Below are positions 13,998 through 26,590 of a stretch of DNA of 64,000 nt, in pieces (within the stretch, counting starts at the first letter, position 1; each line of letters begins with the position of its first letter). The notes beneath the pieces were generated by a model. The model made no database searches, was not told the origin of the DNA, and worked only from the letters and a program-made list of their open reading frames with translations. The translations under genes and the position numbers were made by a program. This stretch comes from Gibbula magus (taxonomy: Eukaryota; Mollusca; Gastropoda; Trochida; Trochidae), in assembly GCA_936450465.1 (NCBI GenBank), contig OW388292.1, positions 9,009,756 to 9,073,755 of the forward strand. The letters are read 5' to 3'.

Positions 13998-14062
13998 GTG
14001 GTGCTTTGGAATATTTTCTTTGCTTTGGGAGTGGTGCTTTGGAATATTTCCTTTGCTTTATC
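13998..14062. repeat. Tandem duplication, 33-bp unit, 2 copies
   Basis: GTGGTGCTTTGGAATATTT begins at 13998 and 14031, followed in both by CTTTGCTTT. Confidence 0.85.
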
Positions 14063-15643
14063 ATATTGTATTTTGAGTTCTATAATGAATCTTCATTTGT
14101 GTGTAGCTGAGAATACATCTTCCGGCAGCTTGGTTCCACGGTGTGACGTCAATCCCTGTACAAGATAACCAACTCAAGATGTCTCTTTGATTGATTTACT
14201 TATACCATAGCTGTGAATTTGATTATTTATGATGCATCACTGTAGTGCTGTGTTTCATGTCATAAGGTAAAAGTGTAGAGGGCTTTTGTGAATATTTTAT
14301 GTTTTGCTCATGATTCCTGACTGAGTTCATATGGATCTTTGAATGCTGTATTTGCAAAAATACCAAACCTAAAAATAAGAAACCCTCTGGGTTGTGTTTG
14401 CATCTTTCCTTGATAACCAGAGGTATGTGAATGGTAGAATTATTGGAAAGTCATGATAAAGATAATGCCGATTATTTACCACATTTATTTTACCATAGGG
14501 TCAAGGTGAAAAAGGTTTCTATTCTACCCAAGATATTGAAGTAGCATGTCCTGTATTATACCCACGATATCTGTGTTGGAGTGAGTAAGTGTCTCCTGTA
14601 GGTAAATACATTGTTAACACTCGCACAGACAGCAGGGGATTATGAGCGTGAAATCTGAGTGAACATTTCACAATGGACCAAGAAAACTGAAGATGATTTT
14701 GCAGAATCTTTTCTTTGTTGTGTGATTTTGAAGGGAAAAAGAGGCAGAAATTGGGTGTCTGTCACAAGTGTTATTACTGTATTTGGTAACATGGAGGTGA
14801 GGAACGCAGTTGTTATTCATGAGGAGAGAGAAACATTGGTGTAGAATGGAGTCTTAATATACCAGTACATAAGAAGTGCCATCGTGTCAGTGTTACAACA
14901 TGTCAAGGCCATTTCAATGTTTGATTGTGATTGTACTTGTATCTTTCTGTTTAAAGCTGAAATAGTTTTTGTTATAACTTAATAAAATTGTGTGTTGTAT
15001 ATCTTTTATTTTGTTTGTGATAGATACACTCAGTGTTGTGTGTAACACATTGGGAGATCAGAGACAACTCTATGCCACCTGTGTGTGTTTGAAGTGAAGG
15101 TATACTCCCCGTGGAGGTGGGCTTATAGTTCAAGCATCAATTATCTTCACATTTAGATTCTTCATTTATTCTCATCATTCAGCCAAGGTTAATACTGTCC
15201 TTTATGATATTGACAATAAAATTATCTTCTAATAAACATCCAACTCTTTTCTGGTGATTTGAAGCTTGGACTGAAATCCATTCACTTTGATTTGCCATCA
15301 ATATTTTAGTGGGGCCCTATCTACACAAGTCATTCAGTTTTACGAGCCAATCAACATCAAGGGGGACAACTCCATTAGAATGTTGCAAATAATGAAGCAT
15401 GTTATGTCCATATCGCCCCCTAATGTAGATTTCACCTGCCAGTCATAACATCAATATTCTCCAGTAGCTAGGTGTTACAGCACCATAACAAGCATCAAGC
15501 TGGCAGATAATTATTGATATTGCTCCCCTACCGCAGGCTATGTAGGCTAATATACGAGAGCGCTACTCCCGCATGCTGCGGTGCATGTCAATATCGGATC
15601 TTACTCCACTGTATGAATGGAAATATTTTGTTTTTGTTAGTAC
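14063..15643. other. Non-coding DNA
   Basis: I see no gene. A palindromic CRE-like word TGACGTCA lies at 14144-14151 (GTGTGACGTCAATC). Open frames are short and featureless. Confidence 0.5.
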
Positions 15644-15690
15644 AGTCAAGCTGCGATAATCCGGCCACCGATAATCCGAATCTCGTTGTA
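15644..15690 (+). mobile_element. Solo terminal fragment of a pogo/Tigger-like DNA transposon
   Basis: The stretch begins TACAGTCAAGCTGCGATAAT and continues with CCGG and a second GATAATCCG word. This resembles the internally repeated terminal repeats of pogo/Tigger elements, which start CAGTCAAnCCTCGATAA and repeat a GATAAnCCG word. The TA before CAG matches their TA target preference. No matching inverted end was found within a few kb downstream, so this is read as a truncated end. Recognition is from general family knowledge and was not searched. Confidence 0.4.
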
Positions 15691-16077
15691 TTTAAAATAT
15701 TTCATTCATATGACCTGCTTTATACAGTTTGTAGGTTTTACGTTTCCTCATAACGTAATAGTGTTTCTCAAAGTACAGTTTATGTTTTAGTTTTCACACA
15801 GGTAAAAGGAAAGAAATATCATTTACATTTACCTCCGTAATAGGTCTTATTTGAAAAGACATTTTATCAATATAAACAACAAAATCTATCAAAAATATTA
15901 TTTCATTATTTATGTGACCTTTGCCTGTAACCGCAAGGCCTACTCCCACACAGTGTGGACTTGATTACTGGAGATAGGTGTGCTGTGAAGTAATCACAGG
16001 TGACATCTATTACAGGTGCTATACTAATCACAGGTGGAATCTTGTATAGGGGGTCAGGTGAATAACTTCAAATGAAT

Positions 16078-16172
16078 ATTTTGTGCAGAATTGCAGATAA
16101 ATCTGCAGTGTTTTGTGCTGCAGAAGATATAAATCAGCAGTGTTTTTGGTGCGGTGGACATAAATTTGTAGT
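16078..16172. repeat. Diverged minisatellite, about 32-bp unit, 3 copies
   Basis: Three successive units share TTTTGTGC near the start, ATAAAT in the middle and GCAGTG or GTAGTG at the end (16078, about 16110 and 16142). Confidence 0.6.
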
Positions 16173-16477
16173 GTTTTCATGCTAGGAAAGTTCTCACAGA
16201 TTGACAGTCCTCAATTGAGTATTTGCCTGAATGAATGAATCCAGATATCTTACTTACACATCTAGCCTCTCCGTGAGTAACACTCAGGATTACAGACATG
16301 TAGGTTTCACAGCAACACATAGTCACAGTGATACATCAGGCTTTCCTCCAGCAATGATACCAGTCAATATGACACATGAAAATAGTCTTGCAAGTGGCAT
16401 TAAATCTCAAATTTTACACCCAGATGATCTTGCCCTTGTAGGTAACCTTCATATTTCTGAATCAAGTGCTTGGAAAT

Positions 16478-16640
16478 ATGTTCAAATATGTGGGGAGTGT
16501 TTTGATGCAGTATATAACTGGAACAAATGTATATAAGTGGAATAATTTCAGATATATAAGGAGTGTTTGAAGCTGTGTATAATTTGAAAGATGTTCAGAT
16601 ATATAAGGAGTGTTTTGATGCAGTGTACAACTTGTAAGGG
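16478..16640. repeat. Diverged tandem repeat around GGAGTGTTTTGATGCAGT, 3 copies
   Basis: TTCA(A/G)ATAT(G/A)T..GGAGTGTTT..G..GC.GT.TA begins near 16480, 16548 and 16594. The - strand frame across it (PYISEHL..., PTYLNIF...) is a repeat translation, not a gene. Confidence 0.7.
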
Positions 16641-17156
16641 TTGCGTGCAGATGGTGCATGTTTTACCTGTGCTTCAAACAGGTGCTACATAAATCATGTG
16701 TGTGGGTGGGAACATGGCTTTATGGGCTTTGATGAGACCATTGAAGCAGGTGTTTAGGGGCCTTGGAGAGTTAGTTATGTGCTGCCAACATTCAGCCTGC
16801 TTATGTACATGACATTGTTTAGTGGATAATTGATTCAATGAAAATCTGATAACATTACAGTGAGTTGAGTTCAGGGTGATGCGAGCTGTTGATAGTTAAA
16901 CTGCTACAACATTTACATAATGTTTTCTTTTTAAGTAGATTATGAATAACATTTATTTTCCTAATACCTCGTTTTGACCATTTTAAAAAGGAAATTCAAT
17001 TTAAAGACAAAAATTGAAAAAGATAATATGAAAATGTCAGAAACTTTTAGCTTTTTTGTCTGTAATCAGTCTGCTGGCACACATTAATTATATCCCCTAG
17101 GATGACAGTGGGAGCACAATTCACTGAAGAAAAAACCTGCTGTGTAAGTAATTTTA

Positions 17157-17298
17157 CAGTAGAACACGGATGTAGCAAACAAACGGATATAGCGAACACA
17201 TTTATAAGTCCCGTCAAAAGCCCTATATAATATGTCAAAAGTGAATAATGAACTGAATTCTTTTGTCGCTTGGAGTTGGTTATATCTGGGTTCTACTG
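17157..17298. mobile_element. Short MITE-like element with inverted ends (CAGTAGAAC...GTTCTACTG)
   Basis: The left end reads CAGTAGAACACGGATGTAGC. The right end, on the opposite strand, reads CAGTAGAACCCAGATATAAC. The first nine bases match perfectly and about 16 of 20 match overall. The inner left end also contains the repeated GGATATAGCGAACA-like word. At 142 bp with no coding capacity this fits a miniature inverted-repeat element, probably of Tc1/mariner type. The left end is preceded by TA, but no TA follows the right end, so the target duplication is not intact and the family call is uncertain. Confidence 0.5.
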
Positions 17299-19790
17299 CA
17301 GCACGAAAGTGTTATCAAAGGGTCTTTTTGAGAACTGTGATTAAATGAACATGCGTAATAAAGAAAATGAATTGCATGAGTTACCCAGTTTGTAAATAGT
17401 TGAGATAGTTATATATGGTTTAAAAGCTGTAAATTAATTAACTCTTCCACTGAGTAACGAGCAGGACCATTGTGTACGGGTCAATGGAGTTCGATCTACA
17501 CCTGTCTGTTGTAAACCTAGCTTACCTTGATAACATCATCATAATGATCCTGTAAAGTGATGTCATTATTCCAGGTATTATCACAAAATGTAGATAACAA
17601 AATTAGTCGAACTTAAAGGGATTGTAAAATCTCATCAAAACCATGAAATTGAAGTTACTTTGGATATATATGAAATGATAAGATAATTATACATACAGAC
17701 AAAGCAATTGAGATTGTTCAACATTTCACACCCTCTATTTGACTTGACAAGGGTAATTGCCCTCCTTTGATCCGTTCTGTGGAGAAATTAAAGGGTAGAT
17801 TTGCTGGAGTGAAAATAGGTGGTTATAGTGAAGGCTATCTTCAAAGGCTTGGTGTAAGATATGGCATTGTACTGGTAATTAACACTCTAATTAGTTGATT
17901 GTCAGATAGCCGGTCAGTGTGGCCTGACAGATGGGATGGAGGGGAGGTTTTGTGTTACCTCTTGCTGGACACTGGTCACAGGATGGTAGGCTTGTGATTG
18001 ACTGGACATGTTTGGACACATTTTATCTGTTTGAAACTGGTCTATTTGACCAAGGCAAGGTATGTAAATATCAATTTTATGATGTGTTATGGTTGTGAAT
18101 AGTTGGCCTTGTCCTCTATGGGTAACAAACATTGCAGGAGACATAATTTACTTACATATGTGTTCTGTTTGCTGTTCTGTATAAATTCATTGCTTCTCTT
18201 GAAACTATTATGTTGGTCAAGGTGGTTTTGCTAAGAAATTTCAAAATATTTGTAGCAGGATAAAAACTTCTTTCAGTCGAGGCAGGAACATTTACCTTGC
18301 TTGGTTGTATCACTTCCCTGGTGAAAGGGAGACAACACCAGTTGAACAGAAACACAGAATCAAACAACTTCTTATATCTTGTTACCTTTGGATCAAACCC
18401 TAGAATGTTTTGATGTTTTTTTCTCTCAGAATAATGATATCAATACCAGGGAAAATTTAAATTGATAGAATTTCAAATCATGTTTAAAATTATTTACTTT
18501 TTATCAACTTAATTTAAATTTTTCTTTGTTTCTTTATTCATTATAGTTTAGAATATTTTGTTTGTAAATAACTAAAATAACTTAAAATTAAATAGTTTCT
18601 GTTGTTTAAATTTTCAACATGAGGGCATGACTGGTGATAGTAAAATTTGCAGCATGATTCTCCAGCAAAGAACAAATGAAAAGGGGGAGAAACTAGAAGG
18701 TGGAATGTTTAATTCCCTACCAGGTAGTTAACAAAGAACAGTGCAGGTGCATGCATGCATGCATAAAGTGAGTCACCTGACAAATGCATGTGCAGTGTGC
18801 ATTGATAGCGTATTAGGTGTTACAAATGGCCGCTGTTGCCTTATATTAGTCATGTAGTTCCCCGCTGATTGATACGCTGCAAGGAGAATAAATAGCCTTT
18901 GTTGACGGGAGCCTTCAGCCTTAGCCTTTATATTTCATCATGATTAGAAGCCTTGATGTAGTGTTACTCAACCATGATGTGTGTTTAATTTTCAATAATA
19001 CCTGATCCATTTGTCGATATTGAATATTATCACCTCTTCCCTTCAGTATTTGAAGCATGATTATTACAATGTTGAACATATAGCTAGTTATTGTCCTCTC
19101 CGTCAGTGATATACACTAGGAGCCAGTTGAGCAATGTTACATCAGTAAAATAGTCAATTTGCTGAAGCATTGTTTGTACTGAGGAACCAGTAAAAGACGT
19201 TTCTTTATCTGCAGCTTTATTTTCATTACATTTCTTCGAGTATTCTAAAAATAATTCCTTTGCACAGACAATACTTCAATTGATCCTGAACTTAACAAAT
19301 GTTCACAACATAAATAACTATAGATTTAGTTGACTGTTTTCTAGTGTAACTATTTAACCACACAATCAATATCTCGTTAGTGGAATAAAGAAGTTGAGAA
19401 TTTATGATAGATTTGTCTTTATTGCTATTCTCTGTAACATTCACAAGTTTCTCACAGCCGTCAATGCACCATTCAAATTTTCACAGCTTGAGCTAATAAC
19501 AATTGCAACTCTATTTTTCTCATGAAGTTTAAAGACAGGATCAAAGTAATAACTAGAATTAGCCATCTGTCTTCAGACCTTTGTTGTATTCCTGGTGGAA
19601 TTACGCGCTTCAGGTCCGTAGAAAACATTTCCCCTGATACAGTGACTAACTGAGAGCTTCAGGGACTCAAGTCTCATTCGTCTCTCCATGTCTCTCTCTG
19701 TCTCTCTCTATCTTTGTGTCTCTCTCTGTCTCTTCTATCCCAAGGTACTGTCATATGGTAATGTTCATTACAATCATTGTCAAGGTATAC
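17299..19790. other. AT-rich non-coding DNA
   Basis: Contains ATGCATGCATGCAT at 18750-18763, the composite word TGAGTCACCTG at 18769-18779, and a CT-rich microsatellite (TCTC/TGTC) at 19681-19735. No gene is recognised. Confidence 0.55.
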
Positions 19791-19792
19791 CA

Positions 19793-20370
19793 TTTCTCTT
19801 GAATATTCAACAGTTCTGTATAGAGAGGCAAGTCGTCTTATATTGAGGGTTAATTGAAATAATCAATTCAATAATACTCGACATTGGTACTGGAATATTT
19901 ACACATATTTTAGTGAGTTGCATTTGTCTCTCTTTGGAGTTACTATAATTGTCTAATTCGCAGTTTTAAAATGTAATATTCACAAGTCCATTAGTACTGT
20001 GTGTCTGTCTGATGTTGGGAGTTTTTTTTGGAATAACTCATTTTCAATGGTACAGTTTTTCACTGGAATATTCAACAGTTTTATAGTGAGGCAAGTTGCC
20101 ATGTGTTGAACCTGCATGGGTTCTTTTGTATAATTTCTTGCCAATAGTAGAATATTTCACTCAACTATTCACAAGTATTTTAGTTAGGTGTATCCGTCTG
20201 ATAGTGTTTATAGAATAGTATTCTTCACAAAAATATTCACTTGAGTAACATTTACATGTCGGACTGTTAGAGAACGGTTTTGGAATATCTTTTAGCAGGG
20301 TAGTATTTCAATGAATATTCAACAGCTTTATAGAGAGGCAATTTGCCTTATATTGAAGGTTCTTTGTTTA
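19793..20370 (+). repeat. Old, strongly diverged tandem array, about 85-bp unit, 7 copies
   Basis: Seven units each contain a version of GAATATTCAACAGTTTTATAG followed by a GAGGCAAGTTGCC- or GTCTGATRTT-like part. The key word starts at 19801, 19893, 19974, 20066, 20163, 20231 and 20313, so spacing varies between about 68 and 97. Copies 1, 4 and 7 are most alike (AATATTCAACAG...GAGGCAA), which suggests a three-unit higher-order period of about 250-265 bases. The decay level points to an old array. Confidence 0.7.
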
Positions 20371-22214
20371 CAATTCATCACTCTGTTGTATTGGCTTTAC
20401 AGCAGCGTGGGATCATAAAACTGATATTTTTAATGTCTGAGTCATTATATTGTTAGCTCATGTCAAAGAAAATCAATTATTCAGTTTGATACCATTATTG
20501 AAATTAGTCTTTTAAAGACAAAATGGCATGAATATAATATTTTTTTGTGACAGAATGGGAGATAGGATTTTAATAAACTCATTAATTGTCTATAGATACA
20601 GCGCTTGTGATTACTCATTTTGAGCTGAAATGGGACATACTCCAATAAGTTTCACTATCATCTAATTTGATTGATAACACCCAAAATTATATAACACCGA
20701 GGAATTTAATTAATTCTTGTCTGTATATTCATTTCATATGAGTATTTTTAATTCAAATGTTGTCAGAAGACAGAATTGATGTACATGAAAATGTTAAAAT
20801 ACTTTTTTAAATTGAGATTTGCTTGTGATAAAAGTAATTTTAATGGTAAATTTCATGAAATTATACAAGCATGTTTATAATGACAAAGGCATGAGCTCGG
20901 ACATGGATGCCAGGATCAGTGTCTGTTATTGATTGAATACAATGTAAACATTGCCATTGGGAATAACAAAGGGGAATGGTTAGAAGGGAGATAACTCTGT
21001 ACAGCTTGGCATCTGTTACTACTGCCTCCTGGAGTTGGATGCAGTATCGAGTTACCTGCTGTGTGTCGTGCCATTGAGGTGCTTTGTTCACATAGATGCA
21101 TAGGTATTGAGACTCTTACCATTGGAATCCAGATACTTACCATTCGAATCAGTAAGTGTAGTTTTTCTCAATTTAATTGAAAAGAAATCATTAGTCTATA
21201 AGATAATTAGATATTTACTGGTAGTTTGTACTTTCCAGATTTAAAAATAGTTTGTAAGAATGAGATTGTTTTTTTCCAAATATCATATAAATATTGAAAA
21301 AATAAATTTGAAAATATTTCTTACATTTTTAAATTGCTTTGTGTCTATTTTTAAAATGAGATGTTTATTTTTTTTATTTTGTGTGATTTTATGTTGTGTA
21401 CATGTTAACTTCATGTTACAGTATTACAGAGAAAACAAATTCCTCTAATTTCACAAACAAAATTATAATCTTAAAAGATAAAATGATTATGAAGCTGTTA
21501 TGAAGGTTATTGCAAAATGCAGGTAATGTATTGTCCAGTGAATGACTCACTCACTCATTCACCTGTAGCCATTGTGATACCTGTTCAGGTGAGTCACAGC
21601 TGATTAGGATTCACCTGGCTTTGTCCCGACCCACAGGTGGTCAGTGGACGGTTTACACTGAGATTATCTTTGGATGGGTTTATGATATCAGTTCAGTATC
21701 ATCTCTTAACCTACCTCTTTTAATGCTCGTCTATCATGGTTGTGTAGCCAGTACTTTCCAATGTTATTATATCCTAGCTTGTTAACTACCTGTTTGTGTA
21801 CCCTTTTATCATGACATTTTTCAAGGGCATTTAAATGATGTAGTAATACAAAACAAATCTTATTAATGACGACCTCTTTTTTAAGATAAAGACCTTTTTG
21901 TCCATAAGAATTGCCTTGAAATGCTTTTATCATGATACTTATGATATTCTTTGATATTTGGTGCAGCATGAATATGACTGTGTTAAACTCCAGATTTTAT
22001 GTGCCCTTTTGTCATTATAGTTATCATTATAGATTCAATATTAATATCCACGGCATTTCCATACATTACCATTTTAGAAGCTTGAAAAAATTTTGGATAT
22101 CATATAAACATCGATTTTCTGAATGATACTTTAACATTTCTGAATATGATTTTTTTTCCTGTTTTAGATGTTCAAGATTTAAAGTGGTATATTTCAAGTA
22201 ATTAAACATGCCTA
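20371..22214. other. AT-rich non-coding DNA
   Basis: No gene is seen. Between 21540 and 21630 there are two AP-1-type words (21543, 21590) and three E-boxes, one fused as CAGGTGAGTCA at 21586. Open frames are short and poor in conserved features. Confidence 0.5.
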
Positions 22215-22430
22215 AGGCTATTTGAGTGATAGACATGGGATGACTCACCCACCTACAACGATCACTGTAAGTGGGTGTTCGAGTCCCCAGCTGTATATAG
22301 ACGTAGGTAAGGGCGCTAATTGGAAGGACGCTAGAAGCCAGGTAGTTGATGTTGTGTCAGATCCACTATAGCTGCTGTCAGGCTTCTCACCCAGAGTAGG
22401 GAGTACTGTGTAGGCTTCAACCTCTAAGTC
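22215..22430 (+). mobile_element. SINE-like element with B-box-like word
   Basis: GGGTGTTCGAGTCCCC (22273-22288) matches the tRNA T-arm/B-box consensus GGTTCGAnTCC with one inserted base. An A-box-like word (TGGGATGACTC) lies about 35 bases upstream. The next 140 bases (to about 22430) are unusually GC-rich for this window and end sharply at AT-rich DNA near 22436, which suggests a discrete inserted unit. No flanking target duplication was found by eye. This could be a SINE or a tRNA-derived relic; family not identified. Confidence 0.4.
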
Positions 22431-22825
22431 ATCGACTTATCATGAAATATATCTTTAGTGCTTTGCAGTTATTTACCTTCAAATTTTCATTCTTCATTTC
22501 TAAAAAACCTTTGAATGTTTTCTTCTAAGCCTTGTGCACTGTGGTTTTATTGTATTGGACTTTGATGTGGTTGAAAAAAAAACAGAAAAAGAAAGTCATT
22601 AAAAGTTTGTAGTTGTAAGTGGTCGCCTTGGTTGAAATAGTCAAGAACTTGCGCAAATCATCAAAATTATTTAGTTAACAGATATATATGTCACAACTTA
22701 GCATGAGCATTGAATATCAGATAATTGTAAACAGAAAACCATATCTTGATGCATTTGTTATACATGTTTCATAAATTATAATTCACAATTTGAAATTGGA
22801 ATATATGACATCGCTAAAACTAACA

Positions 22826-22935
22826 GAGCCCTTAGTGTAGAGTGTGATTTTTCTCTGCAGTGTAAATTGTGACTGTCGGAGCACTCGGTGTAGAGTGTGA
22901 TTCAGCAGTCTTCTCTCCAGTGTAAATGTGACTGT
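22826..22935. repeat. Tandem duplication, 53-bp unit, 2 copies
   Basis: GAGC(C/A)CT.(A/G)GTGTAGAGTGTGATT begins at 22826 and 22879; both units continue through CAGTGTAAAT and TGACTGT. Confidence 0.8.
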
Positions 22936-23862
22936 AGCACTCATAAAATTCCTTCTCTGTTTGTCAAAGTTGTGGAGAAACTCAATCTTCAATTAAAAGA
23001 AGCTGAGGTGTTCATATTTCAATGAACTGTACACATTTGAAGTGTCATCCCCAGTAACTAGGGTCCACCCATCTCGTGGAGGACCACCCTCCTGAAGAAT
23101 GTATGTAAGCGATATAGGTAAACAATGCAAAACAAGGCTCCTTTTCACTTATGGTTTTATTTATGGGCGTTTAAATTTTTATGTACTTTTTAAGATATGC
23201 AGATATATTTCGCTATCAAACATTATCTTGATCTGTGCTATGAAGTGGTTGCGTCATGCCCAGCTTGAATTTTAATTGCTGCAGTTTGCCACTGTACTCA
23301 TTTAGATCTATTACATGTGCAAATAAAAAGAGAACATGCCCAAAGCACCAACAGTTTCAGATTTCCTTGATGGATAGGACGTATTTGAAGTTGAAATTTA
23401 CCATGAATAAGAATCTACACCTTAACACCTAATGTTCATTACTCACCTTCAAAAAGGAAACATTCCCTTCTGAAACATTTATTTTATTAAATTAAGAACA
23501 TTTATAGCAACCTTTTTGTAAAGTTCACTTTGAAGTCTATCTTTTAATATATGACAATTTACATTACTCTGTAGACCACCATTGTCATTTAATTTTTTAA
23601 AAAAGAGAGAAAGCCATTAGTGCATTTTTAAAAATGGGGACAAATCTCCGGTTACTTATGTTGTAGGTAAAGTTTACCTGTACAACAATATCTGATCACA
23701 CCTGTGTGAAGCCAGGCTCGTTAATGAAGGTGTACCTGGTCTCACCTGGGATGAGTCATGAATAAAGGACATGAAAGGGGGAACTAGCGCCAATGATGCA
23801 TGTGTGGCGGGTTATTTGCATTAACAATTCCAGAAAGTTTTTAATTTTGGGAGATGGAGGGG

Positions 23863-23864
<2 letters not shown>

Positions 23865-23894
<30 letters not shown>
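23865..23894 (+). repeat. Homopolymer run of 30 G
   Basis: An uninterrupted run of 30 G sits in a G-rich stretch that continues to about 24090 with (GGGA)n at 24031-24050. The + strand could form G-quadruplexes. Length is likely to be unreliable in the assembly and variable between individuals. Confidence 0.9.
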
Positions 23895-23895
<1 letters not shown>

Positions 23896-25937
23896 GGTAG
23901 CACTTTGGGTCTATCAGATTTCCATGCAAAAATCTTTGAGGAGGGGGTGATGTGGAAGGGGACAAATTGCATCTATTTTCTGCATGTATATTGGGAGAGG
24001 GGAGGGATGTTGGTATGTTTACCCTATCTACTGGGGAGGGAGGGAGGGAGGGTGATTGTGAGGGGAACTATCACTAAATGCTGCATGTATAGAGGGGGTT
24101 GACCGATCACTGACCTATATGTTGTGTACATAGACTCACTACCTACATTCCTACCTGCTGTATTCGTCTAGGTTACACAGGTAAACCTGTCTCTCAGGTA
24201 GTTACACAGTCTCCTGTCTTATGAAGCCTAACATGTGGAAGATCCTTTAGTCTTAGATTCCCTATCCATTTACATGTGGTTCTGGAGAAGCTAGATGTTA
24301 GTACCTGTGATTGCAGCTTCCAGAAAATTTGTTACCATGAATTATACCAAACCATGAAGAAAACCAAGCTACCATGTATACTAAATATAAACTGTTATTT
24401 TGATTGAAACATCACACCATTGACTTGATGCAGCCCACTGGAGCTGCTACAAGACATCATCATTACTGAACAGAGTGTAAGGGTATTACTTTCCTCTACT
24501 GTTACCTGCCGCAGAGAGTCGTGTACAGCAGCCGGGTAGAGCAGCAGTAGTTCAGCACTGATTGTATCCAGGTAACTCGGGTAGTTCTACCTGCCTGCCT
24601 GCCCGCCCGCTGCTGAGTCACACTCGTAGAATGCCATAAACCATCAGAATAAAACCTCTGTCAACTCGTCGGTCCTGTAATCACAACAATCAATTGCTGG
24701 AAATCTACCAGCGCTCACTTTAGTTAGAGAAAAATTTCGAGACTGTCTGAATATAAATGAAAAAAAAAGGATCAGTTTTAAAGTTTGCATTGAAGTTTCC
24801 TTTGTAAAATGCAGATGCTGGTAAAGATAATAGATTTGTTAGATTAAAGTGCTGACTATTCAATGCAGCTAATCAATTTGTGGTATATTGGCTCCAAGCC
24901 TGATAACAGCTTCGTAAGGAGAGAGACCTTTTATTCAAATTTATTTTATAAAAAATACTTTGACAGCTTGTTTTGAAGTATTCATAACTTTATAATTTGA
25001 AACCAACTTTTTAAAACACATCTAATATTTTCTAGTCTCAGTGTTTTTTCTGTTTTAATTTTAGTAATGAATCAAGCTCTAAATGCTCTAAAGTGTCAGA
25101 AGGATTGTATGTGTGATTCCTTTACTTTGTAAGTGTCAGTATCTGTATCAGGCCCCCTGTTTCTTTCAAGCATGATGGAGAGAAAAATCAGCTTCATATG
25201 AAATATAACTACGGTATGTCAATATGAGAGTACAAGAATGATTATATGTGTGATTCAAATGCATGTATTCAGTCACTATTTTTAACCACATGATTGTAGC
25301 TGTTAGCGTAAATATTTCTTTTTCTCAAGATTCACACGACCTATTCTGTACAGTAGAATCTGTGAAGTTGAGGAGAGCTAGAAGCATGCGTGTCACACTG
25401 TACGTGCAGCTTGTCATATTGTGTCGTCCTAATGTTGGTCAGGGTTCACAATCCTCACATGCGGGTTATCTCTGGTAGGCAGACATACAGACATACGTAC
25501 AGATAGACAGGCATTTCCTTACCTTCTCTGGAGACACTGTTTGGGTACTCTCTGCAGGCAGACTCTGTATGCAAAAGACTGACTGACTGATATTTTGAAA
25601 GTTTGTCACAGGAAAATGAGGTAAAAGTTTAACATTGTCATTTTGAATATTTTGAAGTTCTCTTTATGATTGTGATTTGTCTACAGCATATATATAGATA
25701 AGCTGATATGTACAGAGACAGATATAGTTTGTTTTTTTAATATTTTCAAGATCACAACAATTATTCAACATGTATCAGGAAGAAAAGCATCGATAAGTTG
25801 ATAAGAGTTTGAATGTTGTGAAGTTATCCTTACTGTCAGTTGGTAGACGTGAATCTTCGGCAAGCTCATTTGAAGCTGTCTATATTTGAATTCTGAAAAA
25901 CTCAAAACTTGTAACAGAAAAACTTTACTTCTACATT
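23895..25937. other. Non-coding DNA, G-rich at first, then AT-rich
   Basis: G-rich + strand to about 24100, E-boxes and CCTGCC repeats near 24170-24210 and 24590-24612, a TGAGTCA at 24614. No gene is recognised. Confidence 0.5.
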
Positions 25938-26165
25938 TTTCAAGTTGTTTGGTTTTGAAAGTATTTGAGTTCACCTTCTGTTTGCTGAAAACTAAGCAAT
26001 AGTGCGTGGGATAGTTATTACAAGTACGTGTTTCAAGTTGTTTGTGTTTTAAGTATTTTCAGGTTCAACTGGTGATCACTGAACACTGAGTAATATTTGG
26101 AGAGAGAGATATTACAAGTACATGTTTCAAGTTGTTTGTGTTTTAAATTCGATTTCTTTGAGTGC
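25938..26165 (+). repeat. Tandem repeat, exact 93-bp period, 2.4 copies
   Basis: TTTCAAGTTGTTTG starts at 25938, 26031 and 26124. The unit ends ATTACAAGTACRTG in both full copies. A further, more decayed copy may extend upstream to about 25845. Confidence 0.85.
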
Positions 26166-26333
26166 TTGTTCAACATGAAAGGAAATATTTGCGGAGTTGT
26201 TTTATCTGTGAGTAAGTGTACATTATAATGTATATTTACACTTGCAGCCACCATAACAGTAGAGTAACTCAACTAGAAGTCAAGTGTTCTGTGAGACGTG
26301 CAGTAACATTGGTTTACATCCCTAGACCCATGG

Positions 26334-26590
26334 GGTGTCATATCAGTGTTTGATATGCTTTTGTGGTGTGCTTGTGTGACACACATGTGTGATATCGGTG
26401 TGTGATATGTTTGATGATATGTATGTGTGTTACAAAAGTGTGATATGTATTTGGGATACAAGTATGTGATATGCCGTGGAATACAGGCAGGTGATACGAA
26501 TATATGATACAAGTATGTGTGATACATTTATTTGTGATTAATTGTGTGATACAGGTATGTGTGATACGGCTGTGTGATACAAGTGTGCGG
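26334..26590 (+). repeat. Degenerate minisatellite built on GTGTGATAC/GATATG words
   Basis: At least a dozen variants of (A/T)GTGTGATAC or GTGTGATATG follow one another at irregular 14-22-base steps. The His/Thr/Ile-rich open frames on the - strand (to 136 codons) are translations of this repeat and not genes. Confidence 0.8.

Noticed and set aside
17450..17530. tRNA B-box candidate GTTCGATCTAC near 17489
   Set aside because: Lacks the GG before the T-loop and has no A box or stems.
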